Origin: Roseovarius salincola
GTDB taxonomy: Bacteria; Pseudomonadota; Alphaproteobacteria; Rhodobacterales; Rhodobacteraceae
DNA length: 64,000 nucleotides
Direction of reading: 5' to 3'
NCBI RefSeq assembly: GCF_026891095.1
Contig: NZ_JAPTNL010000002.1
Location: 186,001 to 250,000 of the forward strand
Shown: positions 1 through 11,150 of the stretch, piece after piece
Numbering within the stretch: position 1 is the stretch's first letter
Layout of the letters: each line of letters starts with the position of its first letter
Notes under the pieces: generated by a model
What the model saw: the letters and a program-made list of their open reading frames with translations, nothing else
The model's database searches: none
What the model was told of the DNA's origin: nothing
Made by a program: the position numbers and the translations under genes

Positions 1-1
1 G

Positions 2-988
2 CTGCGCACCGGGGATACGATCGAAGGAGAAATTCAGCAGCCGGATGAAAATGAAAGCTATTTTGCACTCACCAGCGTGAAGCAGATCAATTTCGAAGAT
101 CCCGAACGTGCCCGCCACAAGATCGCTTTCGATAACCTGACACCGCTCTATCCTGATGAGCGCTTCAATCTCGAAGTCGATGACCCCACGGTCAAGGACC
201 GCTCGGCGCGGGTGATCGACCTTGTAGCGCCGATCGGCAAGGGACAGCGCTCGCTGATCGTCGCGCCGCCGCGGACGGGTAAGACCGTGCTGCTTCAGAA
301 TATCGCCAGCAGCATCGAGAAGAACCATCCCGAATGCTACCTGATCGTCCTTCTGATCGACGAACGCCCCGAGGAAGTCACCGACATGCAGCGCTCGGTC
401 AAGGGCGAGGTCGTCAGCTCGACCTTCGACGAACCCGCAGGCCGCCACGTCGCCGTCGCTGAAATGGTGATCGAGAAAGCCAAACGCTTGGTCGAACATA
501 AACGAGATGTTGTTATTCTTCTCGACTCGATCACAAGACTTGGTAGGGCTTACAACACTGTTGTCCCTTCCTCGGGTAAGGTTCTCACCGGTGGCGTGGA
601 TGCTAACGCGTTGCAGCGCCCCAAGCGTTTCTTCGGCGCTGCGCGAAATATCGAGGAAGGCGGCTCACTGACCATCATCTCGACCGCACTGATCGATACC
701 GGAAGCCGCATGGACGAGGTGATCTTCGAGGAATTCAAGGGCACCGGCAACTCCGAGATCATCCTTGACCGCAAGATCGCCGACAAGCGCGTCTACCCGG
801 CCATCGACATCCTCAAATCCGGCACCCGCAAAGAGGACTTGCTGATCGACAAGGTCGACCTTCAGAAAACCTTTGTCCTGCGCCGTATTCTCAACCCGAT
901 GGGCACGACCGATGCCATCGAGTTCCTGCTCTCGAAGCTCAAGCAAACCAAAACCAATGCCGAGTTCTTCGATTCCATGAACACCTGA
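2..988 (+). CDS. rho: Transcription termination factor Rho, 5' end cut by window
   Basis: ATP-dependent RNA helicase that ends transcription at Rho-dependent sites; it acts as a ring hexamer on nascent RNA. The frame is already open at base 2, so about the last 328 residues are present and roughly the first 90-100 (N-terminal part of the RNA-binding domain) lie upstream. The Walker A motif APPRTGKT is at about 250-290 and is followed by a Walker B-like stretch [16 protein letters not shown]. The Q- and R-loop region [20 protein letters not shown] and the C-terminal [14 protein letters not shown] are standard. It is the first visible gene of a run that continues into mnmE 25 bp downstream. Identity is certain from these motifs. 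Confidence 0.97.
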   Translation: MRTGDTIEGEIQQPDENESYFALTSVKQINFEDPERARHKIAFDNLTPLYPDERFNLEVDDPTVKDRSARVIDLVAPIGKGQRSLIVAPPRTGKTVLLQNIASSIEKNHPECYLIVLLIDERPEEVTDMQRSVKGEVVSSTFDEPAGRHVAVAEMVIEKAKRLVEHKRDVVILLDSITRLGRAYNTVVPSSGKVLTGGVDANALQRPKRFFGAARNIEEGGSLTIISTALIDTGSRMDEVIFEEFKGTGNSEIILDRKIADKRVYPAIDILKSGTRKEDLLIDKVDLQKTFVLRRILNPMGTTDAIEFLLSKLKQTKTNAEFFDSMNT

Positions 989-1013
989 CGCGGCCAGTCG
1001 CGGGGGCAACCCT

Positions 1014-2300
1014 ATGGACACGATCTATGCTCTTTCGACGGCGCAGGGCAAGGCTGGCGTCGCGGTGATCCGCGTGTCGGGGCCGCTGGCCTTTGATACC
1101 TGCCGCGCGCTTGCCGGTGACGTGCCGCCGCCGCGCATTGCATCGCTGCGGGATCTGCGTGACGGCACCGGCACCCGCCTTGACCAGGCGCTTGTGCTGA
1201 TCTTCAGCGAAAACCACAGCTTCACCGGCGAAAGCACCGTAGAATTCCAGACCCATGGCAGTACCGCCGTCGTCGCCGCGCTGCTCGATGCGCTCAGCGG
1301 GATTGACGGGCTGCGCGCTGCGGAGCCGGGTGAATTCACCCGCCGCGCCCTCGAGAACGGACAGCTCGATCTGGCGCAAGTCGAAGGACTCGCCGATCTG
1401 ATCGACGCCGAAACCGAATCCCAACGCCGTCAGGCGCTTCGCGTTCTTTCGGGTGATCTGGGGCGGCGCGCGGAAACATGGCGGCAAAGCCTGATCCGCG
1501 CTGCCGCGCTGATTGAAGCGACGATTGATTTCGCTGACGAAGACGTTCCTGTAGATGTTGCCCCCGAGGTCACCGCACTGGTCGAGGGCGTCATCACCGA
1601 CCTCACCCGCGAGATCGCGGGTGTGGGCACCGCCGAACGGATCCGCTCCGGGTTCGAGGTCGCGATCGTCGGCGCGCCAAATGTGGGTAAATCCACCCTT
1701 CTCAACGCGTTGGCGGGGCGCGACGCAGCGATCACCTCGGAATATGCCGGAACTACCCGCGACGTGATCGAGGTGCGGATGGACCTGGCCGGGCTTCCCG
1801 TCACTCTGCTCGATACTGCGGGGTTACGTGATACCGACGACGCGGTCGAATCCATCGGGATCGAGCGCGCGCGCAGCCGCGCAGCGCTCGCGGATCTTCG
1901 CGTTTTCCTTGTTGAGGATGGTACGTCCCCCGAGATCCCGCCCGAGATCGACGATATCGTCCTGCGTGCCAAGGGCGATCGCCTTACCGACCCCAGCGAT
2001 GCGATTTCGGGGAAGACCGGCCTTGGTCTTTCTGATCTTATCGCCAGGATCACCCGAGTACTTTCGGCGCGCGCGTCGAATGCCGGGATCGCCACCCGCA
2101 ACCGCCACAAGCAGGCGATGGAGCGGGGCCTCGCCGCGCTTGAGGCCGCGCTCTCTCTTCTTCCGCAGGGCGAAGATACCGCCGAGCTTGCCGCCGAGGA
2201 GCTCCGTACCGCTATTCGTGCCCTTGATTCTCTGGTAGGACGCATAGATATCGAAAACGTCCTGGATGAAATCTTCGCAAGCTTCTGCCTTGGGAAATGA
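1014..2300 (+). CDS. mnmE: tRNA uridine-5-carboxymethylaminomethyl(34) synthesis GTPase MnmE
   Basis: With MnmG it makes the cmnm5 modification on U34 of certain tRNAs, in the cytoplasm. The protein has 428 residues. An N-terminal folate-binding-like domain covers about 1-115. A GTPase domain is inserted in the helical domain: G1 GAPNVGKS at 220-227, the switch TTRD near 247-250 and DTAG at 267-270. It ends in FCLGK, where the C-terminal Cys (C-x-G-K motif) is the conserved catalytic residue. Its partner MnmG begins only 3 bp downstream, the usual alphaproteobacterial arrangement. Length and motifs are normal for the family. Confidence 0.97.
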   Translation: MDTIYALSTAQGKAGVAVIRVSGPLAFDTCRALAGDVPPPRIASLRDLRDGTGTRLDQALVLIFSENHSFTGESTVEFQTHGSTAVVAALLDALSGIDGLRAAEPGEFTRRALENGQLDLAQVEGLADLIDAETESQRRQALRVLSGDLGRRAETWRQSLIRAAALIEATIDFADEDVPVDVAPEVTALVEGVITDLTREIAGVGTAERIRSGFEVAIVGAPNVGKSTLLNALAGRDAAITSEYAGTTRDVIEVRMDLAGLPVTLLDTAGLRDTDDAVESIGIERARSRAALADLRVFLVEDGTSPEIPPEIDDIVLRAKGDRLTDPSDAISGKTGLGLSDLIARITRVLSARASNAGIATRNRHKQAMERGLAALEAALSLLPQGEDTAELAAEELRTAIRALDSLVGRIDIENVLDEIFASFCLGK

Positions 2301-2303
2301 GGA

Positions 2304-4171
<1,868 letters not shown>

Positions 4172-4175
<4 letters not shown>

Positions 4176-4783
4176 GCGGCGGCAACGCGCTTGATGTTTC
4201 ACGTGAAACAATCGAGCGCCTGAAGACTTATGAGGTGCTGCTGCGCAAGTGGACGCAAAAGATCAACCTGGTTGCCCGCCCCACCCTTGATGACCTCTGG
4301 ACCCGTCATTTTATCGATTCTGCCCAGACATATCGCCTTGCCCCACACCCTGTCGGGCATTGGGTCGACCTCGGGTCCGGCGGCGGCTTTCCGGGGCTCG
4401 TGATCGCAATCATGGCGATGGAGCATGGCTCCCCCGCCCGCGTCACGCTGGTGGAAAGCGATTCGCGCAAATCTGCTTTCCTGCGCACAGTGATTCGTGA
4501 GACCGGCGCGCCCGCAAGGGTCGTGAATGCCCGGATCGAGGAAACGTCGCCGCTCGAGGCCGACGTGATCTCGGCCCGCGCATTGACCGATCTTGATGGA
4601 CTTCTGGGCTTTTGCGCCCGCCATTTACGCAGCGGTGGCACCGCGATCTTCCCCAAGGGCGAATCTTGGCGGAAAGAGCTGGAGACCGCGCAAAGAACAT
4701 GGAACTTCAGCCATCAACTTGCTACAAGCGAAACCGAAACAGGCCCCGTCATTCTGACCATCACAGGAGTCGCCCGTGTCTGA
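4172..4783 (+). CDS. rsmG: 16S rRNA (guanine(527)-N(7))-methyltransferase RsmG
   Basis: SAM-dependent methyltransferase that methylates N7 of G527 in 16S rRNA (older name GidB); its loss is known to give low-level streptomycin resistance. It has 203 residues. The SAM-binding motif [16 protein letters not shown] is near 66-81, and the N-terminal [14 protein letters not shown] block is typical. The start ATG overlaps the mnmG stop by 4 bases. The end overlaps parA by 8 bases. A second parS site encodes the N-terminal residues DVSRET, in a different reading frame from its twin in mnmG. Confidence 0.95.
4195..4210. promoter_or_regulatory. parS centromere site 2 (inside rsmG 5' end)
   Basis: A second perfect copy of TGTTTCACGTGAAACA, identical to the site in mnmG and 1890 bp from it. 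Here it is read as codons for V-S-R-E-T, a different frame from the first site. Two exact copies just upstream of parAB make a ParB loading region very likely. Confidence 0.95.
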
Positions 4784-5585
4784 TCCCACCCGCCCACGCG
4801 GTCCCAAGATCATCGCTGTCGCCAACCAGAAGGGCGGCGTCGGCAAGACCACGACCACCATCAACCTTGGCGCCGCCTTGGCCGAGGCCGGTCAGAAGGT
4901 TCTGATCGTCGATCTCGATCCCCAGGGGAATGCCTCTACAGGACTAGGTATTGCGCCGTCCGAACGTGAATATACCACATATGAACTTTTGCTTGAGGAA
5001 ATCGAGCTGAACGAGGTGGTCCGCAAAACCGCGCTCGAAAATCTTCTGATCGTCCCCGCAACCGTCGATCTCAGCTCGGCCGACATGGAGCTGATCGCCA
5101 GTGAGAAGCGCAGTTTCCTGCTGCACGACGCCCTGCGCCAGAACGCGATGGATGTTTACGGGCTTGATTACATCCTGATCGACTGCCCGCCATCGCTGAA
5201 CCTTCTGACTGTCAACGCCATGGTCGCGGCGCATTCCGTTCTGGTGCCGCTGCAAAGCGAGTTTTTCGCGCTCGAAGGGCTGTCGCAGCTCATGCTGACC
5301 ATTCGCGAGGTGCGCCAATCCGCCAATCCGGGCCTGCGCATCGAGGGTATCGTTCTGACCATGTTCGATTCGCGCAACAACCTGTCGGCACAGGTCGAAC
5401 AGGACGCGCGCGACAACCTTGGCCCGATGGTGTTCAATACGCGCATTCCCCGCAATGTCCGGGTCAGCGAGGCGCCGTCCTATTCCTTGCCCGTGCTGCA
5501 GTATGACTCCACCTCAAAGGGCGCGCTGGCTTATCGCGATCTGGCCAGGGAACTGATGTCCAACCAATCGCGGGCAGCCGCATAA
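4776..5585 (+). CDS. parA: Chromosome partitioning ATPase ParA (Soj family)
   Basis: Deviant Walker A ATPase that drives segregation of ParB-parS complexes over the nucleoid. It has 269 residues, with the P-loop KGGVGKTTT at about 19-27, the Walker A' and switch block VDLDPQGNASTGLG, and DYILIDCPPSLNLLT. It starts at GTG inside the end of rsmG (8-base overlap) with AGGAG upstream, and parB follows after 11 bp. The chromosomal setting beside rsmG and the two parS sites identifies it as the chromosomal rather than a plasmid ParA. Confidence 0.96.
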   Translation: MSDPTRPRGPKIIAVANQKGGVGKTTTTINLGAALAEAGQKVLIVDLDPQGNASTGLGIAPSEREYTTYELLLEEIELNEVVRKTALENLLIVPATVDLSSADMELIASEKRSFLLHDALRQNAMDVYGLDYILIDCPPSLNLLTVNAMVAAHSVLVPLQSEFFALEGLSQLMLTIREVRQSANPGLRIEGIVLTMFDSRNNLSAQVEQDARDNLGPMVFNTRIPRNVRVSEAPSYSLPVLQYDSTSKGALAYRDLARELMSNQSRAAA

Positions 5586-5596
5586 AGGAGCCTCCG

Positions 5597-6508
5597 ATGG
5601 CCGACAAGAAAAGCAAGCAACGCGGTCTTGGTCGGGGGCTGTCTGCCCTGATGGCCGATGTGAACGACGATAGCACCGCCAGCAGCGAGGCGTCAAAACC
5701 CGCCGACCGCAGCGTGCCGATCGAAAAGATCAACCCGAATCCGGATCAGCCGCGCCGCAGCTTTGACAAGCAGCAGCTCGAGGATCTGGCGAACTCGATC
5801 AAGGAAAAGGGCATCATCCAGCCGCTGATCGTGCGGCCCGCCCCCGGTAAGCCCGATTCCTTTGAAATCGTCGCCGGGGAGCGCCGTTGGCGTGCCGCGC
5901 AGATCGCAAAGCTGCACGAAATCCCTGTTCTCGTACGCGATTTCAATGATACCGAGGTGCTGGAAGTCGCCATTATCGAGAATATCCAACGCGCCGACCT
6001 CAACCCGGTCGAAGAAGCCGCCGGGTACAGCCAACTGATGGAGAAATTCGGCCACACGCAGGAAAAGCTGTCCGAGGTTCTTGGCAAAAGCCGCAGCCAT
6101 ATCGCCAATTGCGTCCGCCTTCTGGGCCTGCCCGACGAGGTGCTGACTTATTTGAGCGACGGCAAGCTCTCATCGGGCCATGCCCGCGCGCTGATCACCG
6201 CCGACGATCCCGCCGCGCTGGCGCGCGAGGTCATCAAAAAGGGCCTGTCGGTGCGCGAAACCGAGAAATTGGCCAAAAAGCCTGTTGGAAACATCTTTTC
6301 CGATGGCGCCAAGCCCAAGCAGCGCCAGAACCCCGAGAAGGACGCCGACACCAAGGCGCTCGAAGGCGATCTGTCGGCCAATCTGGGCATGAAAGTCGCC
6401 CTGAACCACAAGCCGGGGCAGGAAAAAGGCCAGATCACCATTAGCTACGAATCACTTGATGAACTTGACACCCTGTGCCGCATTCTCAGCGTCAGTAACC
6501 CGGCCTAG
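5597..6508 (+). CDS. parB: ParB/RepB/Spo0J family chromosome partitioning protein
   Basis: CTP-dependent DNA clamp that loads at parS and spreads. It has 303 residues. The N-terminus RGLGRGLSALM (9-19) is the usual ParA-stimulating segment. The CTP-binding GERRWR motif is at 94-99, the ENIQRADLNPVEEA block at 128-141, and a helix-turn-helix at about 154-175. A C-terminal dimerisation domain ends in SYESLDELDTLCRIL. AAAGGAG precedes the ATG. The last 17 bases overlap the convergent DUF454 gene on the other strand. Confidence 0.96.
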   Translation: MADKKSKQRGLGRGLSALMADVNDDSTASSEASKPADRSVPIEKINPNPDQPRRSFDKQQLEDLANSIKEKGIIQPLIVRPAPGKPDSFEIVAGERRWRAAQIAKLHEIPVLVRDFNDTEVLEVAIIENIQRADLNPVEEAAGYSQLMEKFGHTQEKLSEVLGKSRSHIANCVRLLGLPDEVLTYLSDGKLSSGHARALITADDPAALAREVIKKGLSVRETEKLAKKPVGNIFSDGAKPKQRQNPEKDADTKALEGDLSANLGMKVALNHKPGQEKGQITISYESLDELDTLCRILSVSNPA

Positions 6509-6845
6509 TCCAGATGAACAGCATCACACAGGCCAGAACCGCGCCTTGAATCGCCAAGAGCAACGGTTTCAGCCCGATGATCAACGAAATAGCGAACACC
6601 GCTAAAATCGCGACGGTCGAGACCCGCTTGACCCGCGGGTTGATCGCCCCGCGCTCACGCCAATCCAGGATGGCAGGGCCAAAACGCGGATGGGTGATAA
6701 GCCAGTTATGCAGGCGCTCGGACGAGCGCGAAAAGCAATATGCCGCCAGCAACATGAAGGGCACCGTCGGCAAGAGCGGCAGCACCGCCCCCAACAAGCC
6801 CAATGCGACACTGATCAAGCCCAAAGTGGCCCAGAGCGCCCGCAC
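6492..6845 (-). CDS. DUF454 (YbaN family) inner-membrane protein
   Basis: Small membrane protein of 117 residues whose function is not established. A hydrophobic N-terminal stretch with LPLLPTVPFMLLAAYCFSRS is the hallmark of the YbaN/DUF454 family. It is followed by SERLHNWLITHPRFGPAILDW, and two further hydrophobic segments lie near 73-110. It starts with GTG 3 bases after the hemW stop, so it is probably the last gene of the rph-rdgB-hemW transcript. Its 3' end overlaps the parB stop tail-to-tail by 17 bases. The family call is firm; the role is unknown. Confidence 0.85.
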   Translation of the reverse strand: MRALWATLGLISVALGLLGAVLPLLPTVPFMLLAAYCFSRSSERLHNWLITHPRFGPAILDWRERGAINPRVKRVSTVAILAVFAISLIIGLKPLLLAIQGAVLACVMLFIWTRPGY

Positions 6846-6848
6846 CCC

Positions 6849-8006
6849 CTAGCCTCCGATCAGGGCGCGGATAATCGCGTTCAGCACTGGCCGCCCCTTG
6901 GCTGTGGTGCGCAAATGGCCTGTATCGGTCTCGATCATTCCAAGATCCCGTAATTCATCCAGCCGCTCCTTTGCCAGCGGTTTGCCCGCCAGTGCCGTGT
7001 GGCGATCAAGGTCGATTCCGTCACGCAGACGCAATCCCATCATAAGGTATTCATCGGCCTGATCGGTGGGCGAAATGCCTGCCTGCGCCTTTTCGGCGCA
7101 ACCGCGCCCAACGGCGCCGAGCCATTTTTCCGGGTTCGACCAGGCTTCGGTCGCGCGGCGCTGGCCGTCCAATGTGATGCGCCCATGCGCGCCCGGCCCG
7201 ATCCCGGCATAGTCGCCATAGCGCCAATATATCCGGTTATGGCGAGATTCCGCGCCGGGTCGCGCATGATTCGAAATCTCATAGGCGCCCATGCCCGCGG
7301 CCTCGCACAGCTCTTGGGTGGCGTCATACATATCGGCGCTCAGATCGTCCTCGGGCAGGCCCCGCAGCCCGCCCTTGGCAAAGCGGTCGCCAAAGGCGGT
7401 GCCGGGTTCGATGGTCAACTGGTAAAGCGACAGGTGATCCACCGCCATCGACAGCGCCTCACGCAGCTCCGCCTGCCAGGCGCGTAAATCCTGGTCTTGC
7501 CTGGCATAGATCAGGTCAAAGCTGACACGATCAAAGTTTTGTCGTGCAATATCAAAGGCTTGTATTGCTTCGGCCCTGCTGTGAATACGCCCGAGCCGCC
7601 GCAGGTCCGCATCGTTCAGCGCCTGAATGCCCATGGATACGCGCGAAACCCCTGCGTCGGCATAGCCCCGAAACCGCCCTGCCTCGACCGAGCCGGGATT
7701 GGCCTCCAACGTGACCTCAAGATCATTCGCCACCGGCCAGGCCCGCCGCACCCGTTCAAGAATCGCGCCGACCACCTCGGGGTCCATCAGGCTGGGCGTC
7801 CCGCCGCCGAAAAAAACCGTTTTCAGCACTCGCCCCGGCAACAGGGCCGCATATCTGTCAATCTCGGATAAATAGGCTCTGAGCCAGCGGGATTGGTCGA
7901 TTTCCCTGCGCACATGGCTGTTGAAATCGCAATAGGGGCACTTGGCCTCGCAGAATGGCCAGTGAACATAAAGGCCAAAGCCCCCGTGTTCCCAATCCTC
8001 AGCCAA
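6849..8006 (-). CDS. hemW: Radical SAM heme chaperone HemW
   Basis: Coproporphyrinogen-oxidase-like radical SAM protein of the HemW group, thought to handle heme delivery rather than act as an oxidase. The cluster motif CEAKCPYC gives Cys 19, 23 and 26, and YVHWPFC precedes it as usual. GGGTPSLM and TLEANPGS are further family blocks. The open frame runs about 500 bases further upstream, through rdgB. I chose TTG at 8006, giving 385 residues, because the protein then starts [18 protein letters not shown] and AGGG lies about 7 bases upstream. No ATG or GTG fits between that TTG and the cluster motif. It overlaps the rdgB stop by 8 bases. Confidence 0.9.
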   Translation of the reverse strand: MAEDWEHGGFGLYVHWPFCEAKCPYCDFNSHVRREIDQSRWLRAYLSEIDRYAALLPGRVLKTVFFGGGTPSLMDPEVVGAILERVRRAWPVANDLEVTLEANPGSVEAGRFRGYADAGVSRVSMGIQALNDADLRRLGRIHSRAEAIQAFDIARQNFDRVSFDLIYARQDQDLRAWQAELREALSMAVDHLSLYQLTIEPGTAFGDRFAKGGLRGLPEDDLSADMYDATQELCEAAGMGAYEISNHARPGAESRHNRIYWRYGDYAGIGPGAHGRITLDGQRRATEAWSNPEKWLGAVGRGCAEKAQAGISPTDQADEYLMMGLRLRDGIDLDRHTALAGKPLAKERLDELRDLGMIETDTGHLRTTAKGRPVLNAIIRALIGG

Positions 8007-8607
8007 AACAACCCTGGACCAGCTTGGCAAAGGCATCGGCGCGATGACTGATACGGTTCTTTGCCCAGCGATCCATCTCGCCAAAGGTCTGATCATGTCC
8101 GTCGGGCTGGAAGATCGGGTCATACCCATGCCCCTCATGGCCACGCATCGGCCAGACAATCCGCCCTTCGACGATACCGGGGAAAACCTCGTCATGGCCA
8201 TCGGGCCATGCCAGGACCAGCGTGCAGCAGAACCGCGCGCGCCAGGGCTGTGGCGCGCCGCTTTCCAGCAGCCGGTCATGCGCCTTGCCCATCGCCATGA
8301 TGAAATCGCGCCCATTGCCGGTTTCCGCCCAATTGGCAGTAAACACCCCCGGCGCACCGTCAAGCGCGTCGATCTCGATTCCCGAATCATCCGAAAGCGC
8401 GGGCAGCCCGGTGGCGCGGGCCGCCGCATGGGCCTTGATCCGGGCGTTCCCGACGAAACTCGTCTCGGTTTCCTCGGGCTCGCCCAGCCCTTTTTCGGCG
8501 GCACCCACCACCGCAACGCCGAATGGCGCGATCAGGTTCGCGATCTCTTCCAGCTTGCCCGCGTTATGCGTCGCCACCAGCAGGGTATCGCCATCGAACT
8601 TACGCAT
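7999..8607 (-). CDS. rdgB: Non-canonical purine NTP pyrophosphatase RdgB/HAM1
   Basis: Cleans the nucleotide pool by hydrolysing dITP, ITP and XTP to the monophosphate and pyrophosphate. It has 202 residues. The N-terminal [14 protein letters not shown] is the substrate-binding signature of the family, and [23 protein letters not shown] and the C-terminal [12 protein letters not shown] are the other conserved blocks. The start overlaps the rph stop by 8 bases, and the end overlaps hemW by 8. This supports one rph-rdgB-hemW transcript, an order common in alphaproteobacteria. Confidence 0.95.
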   Translation of the reverse strand: MRKFDGDTLLVATHNAGKLEEIANLIAPFGVAVVGAAEKGLGEPEETETSFVGNARIKAHAAARATGLPALSDDSGIEIDALDGAPGVFTANWAETGNGRDFIMAMGKAHDRLLESGAPQPWRARFCCTLVLAWPDGHDEVFPGIVEGRIVWPMRGHEGHGYDPIFQPDGHDQTFGEMDRWAKNRISHRADAFAKLVQGCFG

Positions 8608-9316
8608 TCACGGCCGCCTTTTGCGCCGATACCAGCTCGTTCACGCCTTTTTCGGCCAGGTCCATCAGCTGATTCATCTGCTCCCGGCTATATGTCGCCC
8701 CCTCGGCGCTCATCTGTACCTCGATCAGCTGGCCTGACCCGGTCATGATGAAATTGCCATCAACGCCGGCCTCGCTGTCCTCGGGATAATCCAGATCCAG
8801 CACTGGTTGGCCCGCATAGATGCCGCAGGACACGGCGGCCACCGGATCAACCAGCGGATCGCTGATGATGTCGCCGACCTTCAGCAGCTTGTTCACCGCC
8901 AGCCGCAGCGCGATCCAGCCGCCGGTGATCGACGCGCATCGCGTGCCGCCATCGGCCTGGATCACATCGCAATCCACCGTGATCTGCCTTTCGCCAAGTG
9001 CAACCCGGTCCACGCCCGCGCGCAGCGACCGCCCGATCAGGCGCTGGATTTCCACGGTGCGCCCGCCTTGCTTGCCCGCCGTCGCCTCGCGCCGCATCCG
9101 CGACGACGTGGAGCGCGGCAGCATCCCGTATTCTGCCGTCACCCAGCCCAGGCCAGAGCCCTTGATGAACGGCGGCACCCGGTCTTCCAGGCTGGCTGTG
9201 CACAGAACATGGGTGTCCCCCATGCGGATCATGCAAGACCCTTCGGCATGTTTCGTGACACCCGTATCGATTGAAACGGCGCGCATCTCACTTAAGTCTC
9301 TACCTGAAGGCCGCAT
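8600..9316 (-). CDS. rph: Ribonuclease PH
   Basis: Phosphorolytic 3'-5' exoribonuclease that trims tRNA 3' ends. With the start at 9316 the protein is 238 residues, the normal family length. It begins [12 protein letters not shown], which is a typical RNase PH N-terminus. AAGGAA lies 7 bases upstream of this ATG, while the 26 further residues that the frame allows look non-coding. Key blocks visible are [31 protein letters not shown] and [12 protein letters not shown]. It is the first gene of the minus-strand run with rdgB, and it is divergent from hrcA across about 120 bp. Confidence 0.95.
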   Translation of the reverse strand: MRPSGRDLSEMRAVSIDTGVTKHAEGSCMIRMGDTHVLCTASLEDRVPPFIKGSGLGWVTAEYGMLPRSTSSRMRREATAGKQGGRTVEIQRLIGRSLRAGVDRVALGERQITVDCDVIQADGGTRCASITGGWIALRLAVNKLLKVGDIISDPLVDPVAAVSCGIYAGQPVLDLDYPEDSEAGVDGNFIMTGSGQLIEVQMSAEGATYSREQMNQLMDLAEKGVNELVSAQKAAVNA

Positions 9317-9380
9317 GATGTCATTCCTTTTTGAACTGAAGCCGGGGATACAGCCCGCGCCAACCAGATAGCAACCCCGA

Positions 9381-9409
9381 TTGACCTTTTCCACCGCCCG
9401 CCTTTAATG
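9381..9409 (+). promoter_or_regulatory. Probable sigma-70-type promoter of hrcA
   Basis: TTGACC at 9381-9386 and TTAATG at 9404-9409 are separated by 17 bases. They lie 27 bases before the hrcA ATG in the 119-bp space shared with the divergent rph. I saw no CIRCE operator (TTAGCACTC-N9-GAGTGCTAA) here. Confidence 0.45.
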
Positions 9410-9435
9410 GCAGATCAGAGCAGATAGCCCGAGAC

Positions 9436-10500
9436 ATGACCGACAGCGGAAAGATACTCGAAGAGATGAACGAACGCTCGCGCGAAGTGTTTCGCCGAGT
9501 GGTCGAATCCTATCTTCTGTCGGGCGCGCCCATCGGGTCGCGGACCCTGACCCGGGACCTCAGCGAAAAGGTCAGCGCGGCCACGATCCGCAACGTGATG
9601 CAGGATCTGGAATATCTCGGCCTTCTTGAAAGCCCCCATGTCAGTGCCGGGCGCGTGCCGACGCAGGAGGGGCTGCGCATGTTCGTCGATGGCCTGCTCG
9701 AGGTGGGGGACCTTCAGAACACCGACCGCGAGATGATCGACGCGACCCTTGGCAGCAACTCGCAGGACGTGACCGGCATGCTTGACCGCATCGGCTCGGC
9801 TCTCTCGGGCGTCACGCAGGGCGCCTCCCTTGTGCTCGCGCCCAAGCACGAGGCCCCGATCAAGCATATCGAATTCGTCAGCCTCGCCCATGACCGCGCG
9901 CTGGTGGTGCTGGTCTTTGGCGACGGTCATGTGGAGAACCGGATATTCACGCCCCCGCCGGGCCAGACGCCAAGCTCGATGCGCGAGGCGGCCAATTTCC
10001 TCAACGCCCTGGCCGAGGGCCGCACGCTCAGCGAATTGCAGCGCGTCATCGCCAGCCAGATCAGCGAACGGCGCCAGGAAATCGACACGCTGGCGCAGGA
10101 TCTCGTGGAAAGCGGCCTTGCCGTCTGGGATGGAGATGGCGACAGCTATGAGCGCCTGATCGTGCGCGGCCAGGCGAATCTGCTGGAAAGCGGCACAGAG
10201 CAGGACGATTTCGAGCGCATCCGCACGCTGTTTGACGACCTGGAACGCAAGCGCGACATCGCCGAATTCCTGGAACTCGCCGATGAAGGCGACGGTGTGC
10301 GCATTTTTATCGGCTCCGAGAACAAACTTTTCTCACTTTCGGGTTCCTCTCTGGTGGTCTCTCCATATATGAACGCAGACCGAAAGATCATTGGTGCGGT
10401 GGGCGTCATTGGCCCCACCCGCCTGAATTATGGACGCATCGTGCCGATCGTGGACTACACGGCGCAACTGGTTGGCAAACTGATCGCGGACCGTAGCTAG
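9436..10500 (+). CDS. hrcA: Heat-inducible transcription repressor HrcA
   Basis: Repressor that binds CIRCE operators, classically upstream of groESL, and depends on GroEL for activity. It has 354 residues. An N-terminal winged-helix domain contains SGAPIGSRTLTRDL and SAATIRNVMQDLEYLGLL, followed by SPHVSAGRVPT. The C-terminal GAF-like part has IFIGSEN and the closing GPTRLNYGRIVPIVDYTA typical of the family. It is followed after 9 bases by grpE, a common pairing. groESL is not in this window, so the target operon must be elsewhere. Confidence 0.95.
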   Translation: MTDSGKILEEMNERSREVFRRVVESYLLSGAPIGSRTLTRDLSEKVSAATIRNVMQDLEYLGLLESPHVSAGRVPTQEGLRMFVDGLLEVGDLQNTDREMIDATLGSNSQDVTGMLDRIGSALSGVTQGASLVLAPKHEAPIKHIEFVSLAHDRALVVLVFGDGHVENRIFTPPPGQTPSSMREAANFLNALAEGRTLSELQRVIASQISERRQEIDTLAQDLVESGLAVWDGDGDSYERLIVRGQANLLESGTEQDDFERIRTLFDDLERKRDIAEFLELADEGDGVRIFIGSENKLFSLSGSSLVVSPYMNADRKIIGAVGVIGPTRLNYGRIVPIVDYTAQLVGKLIADRS

Positions 10501-10509
10501 AGGTGAGAC

Positions 10510-11070
10510 ATGGCAGAGCCGAAGAACGACGACTTTCTTGACGATATCGAAGATGCGGAGGCCGAGGAGCACGCTCTTGCCGAGCAGGAGATTTCCGACA
10601 CCGAGGCCGAGCTCGAATCGCTGCGCGCCGAACGTGCCGAGCTGCATGACAAGTTCATGCGTGCCCTGGCCGATGCCGAAAACGCGCGCAAACGCTCCGA
10701 GAAAGACCGCCGCGAGGCCGAGAATTACGGCGGCTCCAAGCTGTCGCGCGACATGCTGCCGATCTATGACAACATGAAACGCGCGCTCGAAGCCGCCACC
10801 GACGAGCAAAAAGAGGTGTCCGCCGCGCTGATCGAAGGGATCGAGCTGACAATGCGTGAACTGCTGAACGTATTCGCCAAGCACGGCATCACGCGGATTT
10901 CACCCCAGATCGGCGACAAGTTCGACCCCCAGCATCACGAAGCCATGTTCGAAGCCCCCGTACCCGGCACCAAGGCCGGCGAGATCATCCAGGTTTCGAC
11001 CGAAGGCTTCCTGCTGCATGACCGCATCTTGCGCCCCGCGCAGGTCGGCGTCTCGTCAAACCGCGGCTGA
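10510..11070 (+). CDS. grpE: Nucleotide exchange factor GrpE
   Basis: Co-chaperone that releases ADP from DnaK. It has 186 residues. An acidic start is followed by a long charged helix at about 15-75 (predicted coiled coil, rich in E, A and R). The conserved C-terminal beta domain contains the block FDPQHHEAMFEAPVPGTKAG and ends with ILRPAQVGVS. It is transcribed with hrcA. Its partners dnaK and dnaJ are in the same window about 40 kb away on the other strand. Confidence 0.95.
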   Translation: MAEPKNDDFLDDIEDAEAEEHALAEQEISDTEAELESLRAERAELHDKFMRALADAENARKRSEKDRREAENYGGSKLSRDMLPIYDNMKRALEAATDEQKEVSAALIEGIELTMRELLNVFAKHGITRISPQIGDKFDPQHHEAMFEAPVPGTKAGEIIQVSTEGFLLHDRILRPAQVGVSSNRG

Positions 11071-11081
11071 ACCATCCCGTA

Positions 11082-11102
11082 GGCCGGGCATCCTGCCCGG
11101 CC
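11082..11102. repeat. Perfect hairpin between grpE and mutS
   Basis: Inverted repeat GGCCGGGCA-TCC-TGCCCGGCC with 9-bp arms and a 3-base loop, in the 80-bp gap between the convergent ends of grpE and mutS. There is no immediate T-run, so it may be a 3'-end stabiliser or weak terminator rather than a classic intrinsic terminator. A second short palindrome, CCGGAAAACCGG, follows about 28 bases later. Confidence 0.5.
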
Positions 11103-11150
11103 CACCCCCGTTTTCGACGCGAACATACCGGAAAACCGGACGCCCCCGGC

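Noticed and set aside
6849-8516. Longer hemW starting far upstream
   Set aside because: The extra 170 codons lie in rdgB in another frame and are not hemW-like; the TTG at 8006 gives the normal length and N-terminus.
9317-9435. Possible CIRCE operator before hrcA
   Set aside because: No TTAGCACTC-N9-GAGTGCTAA-like inverted repeat was found in the gap.
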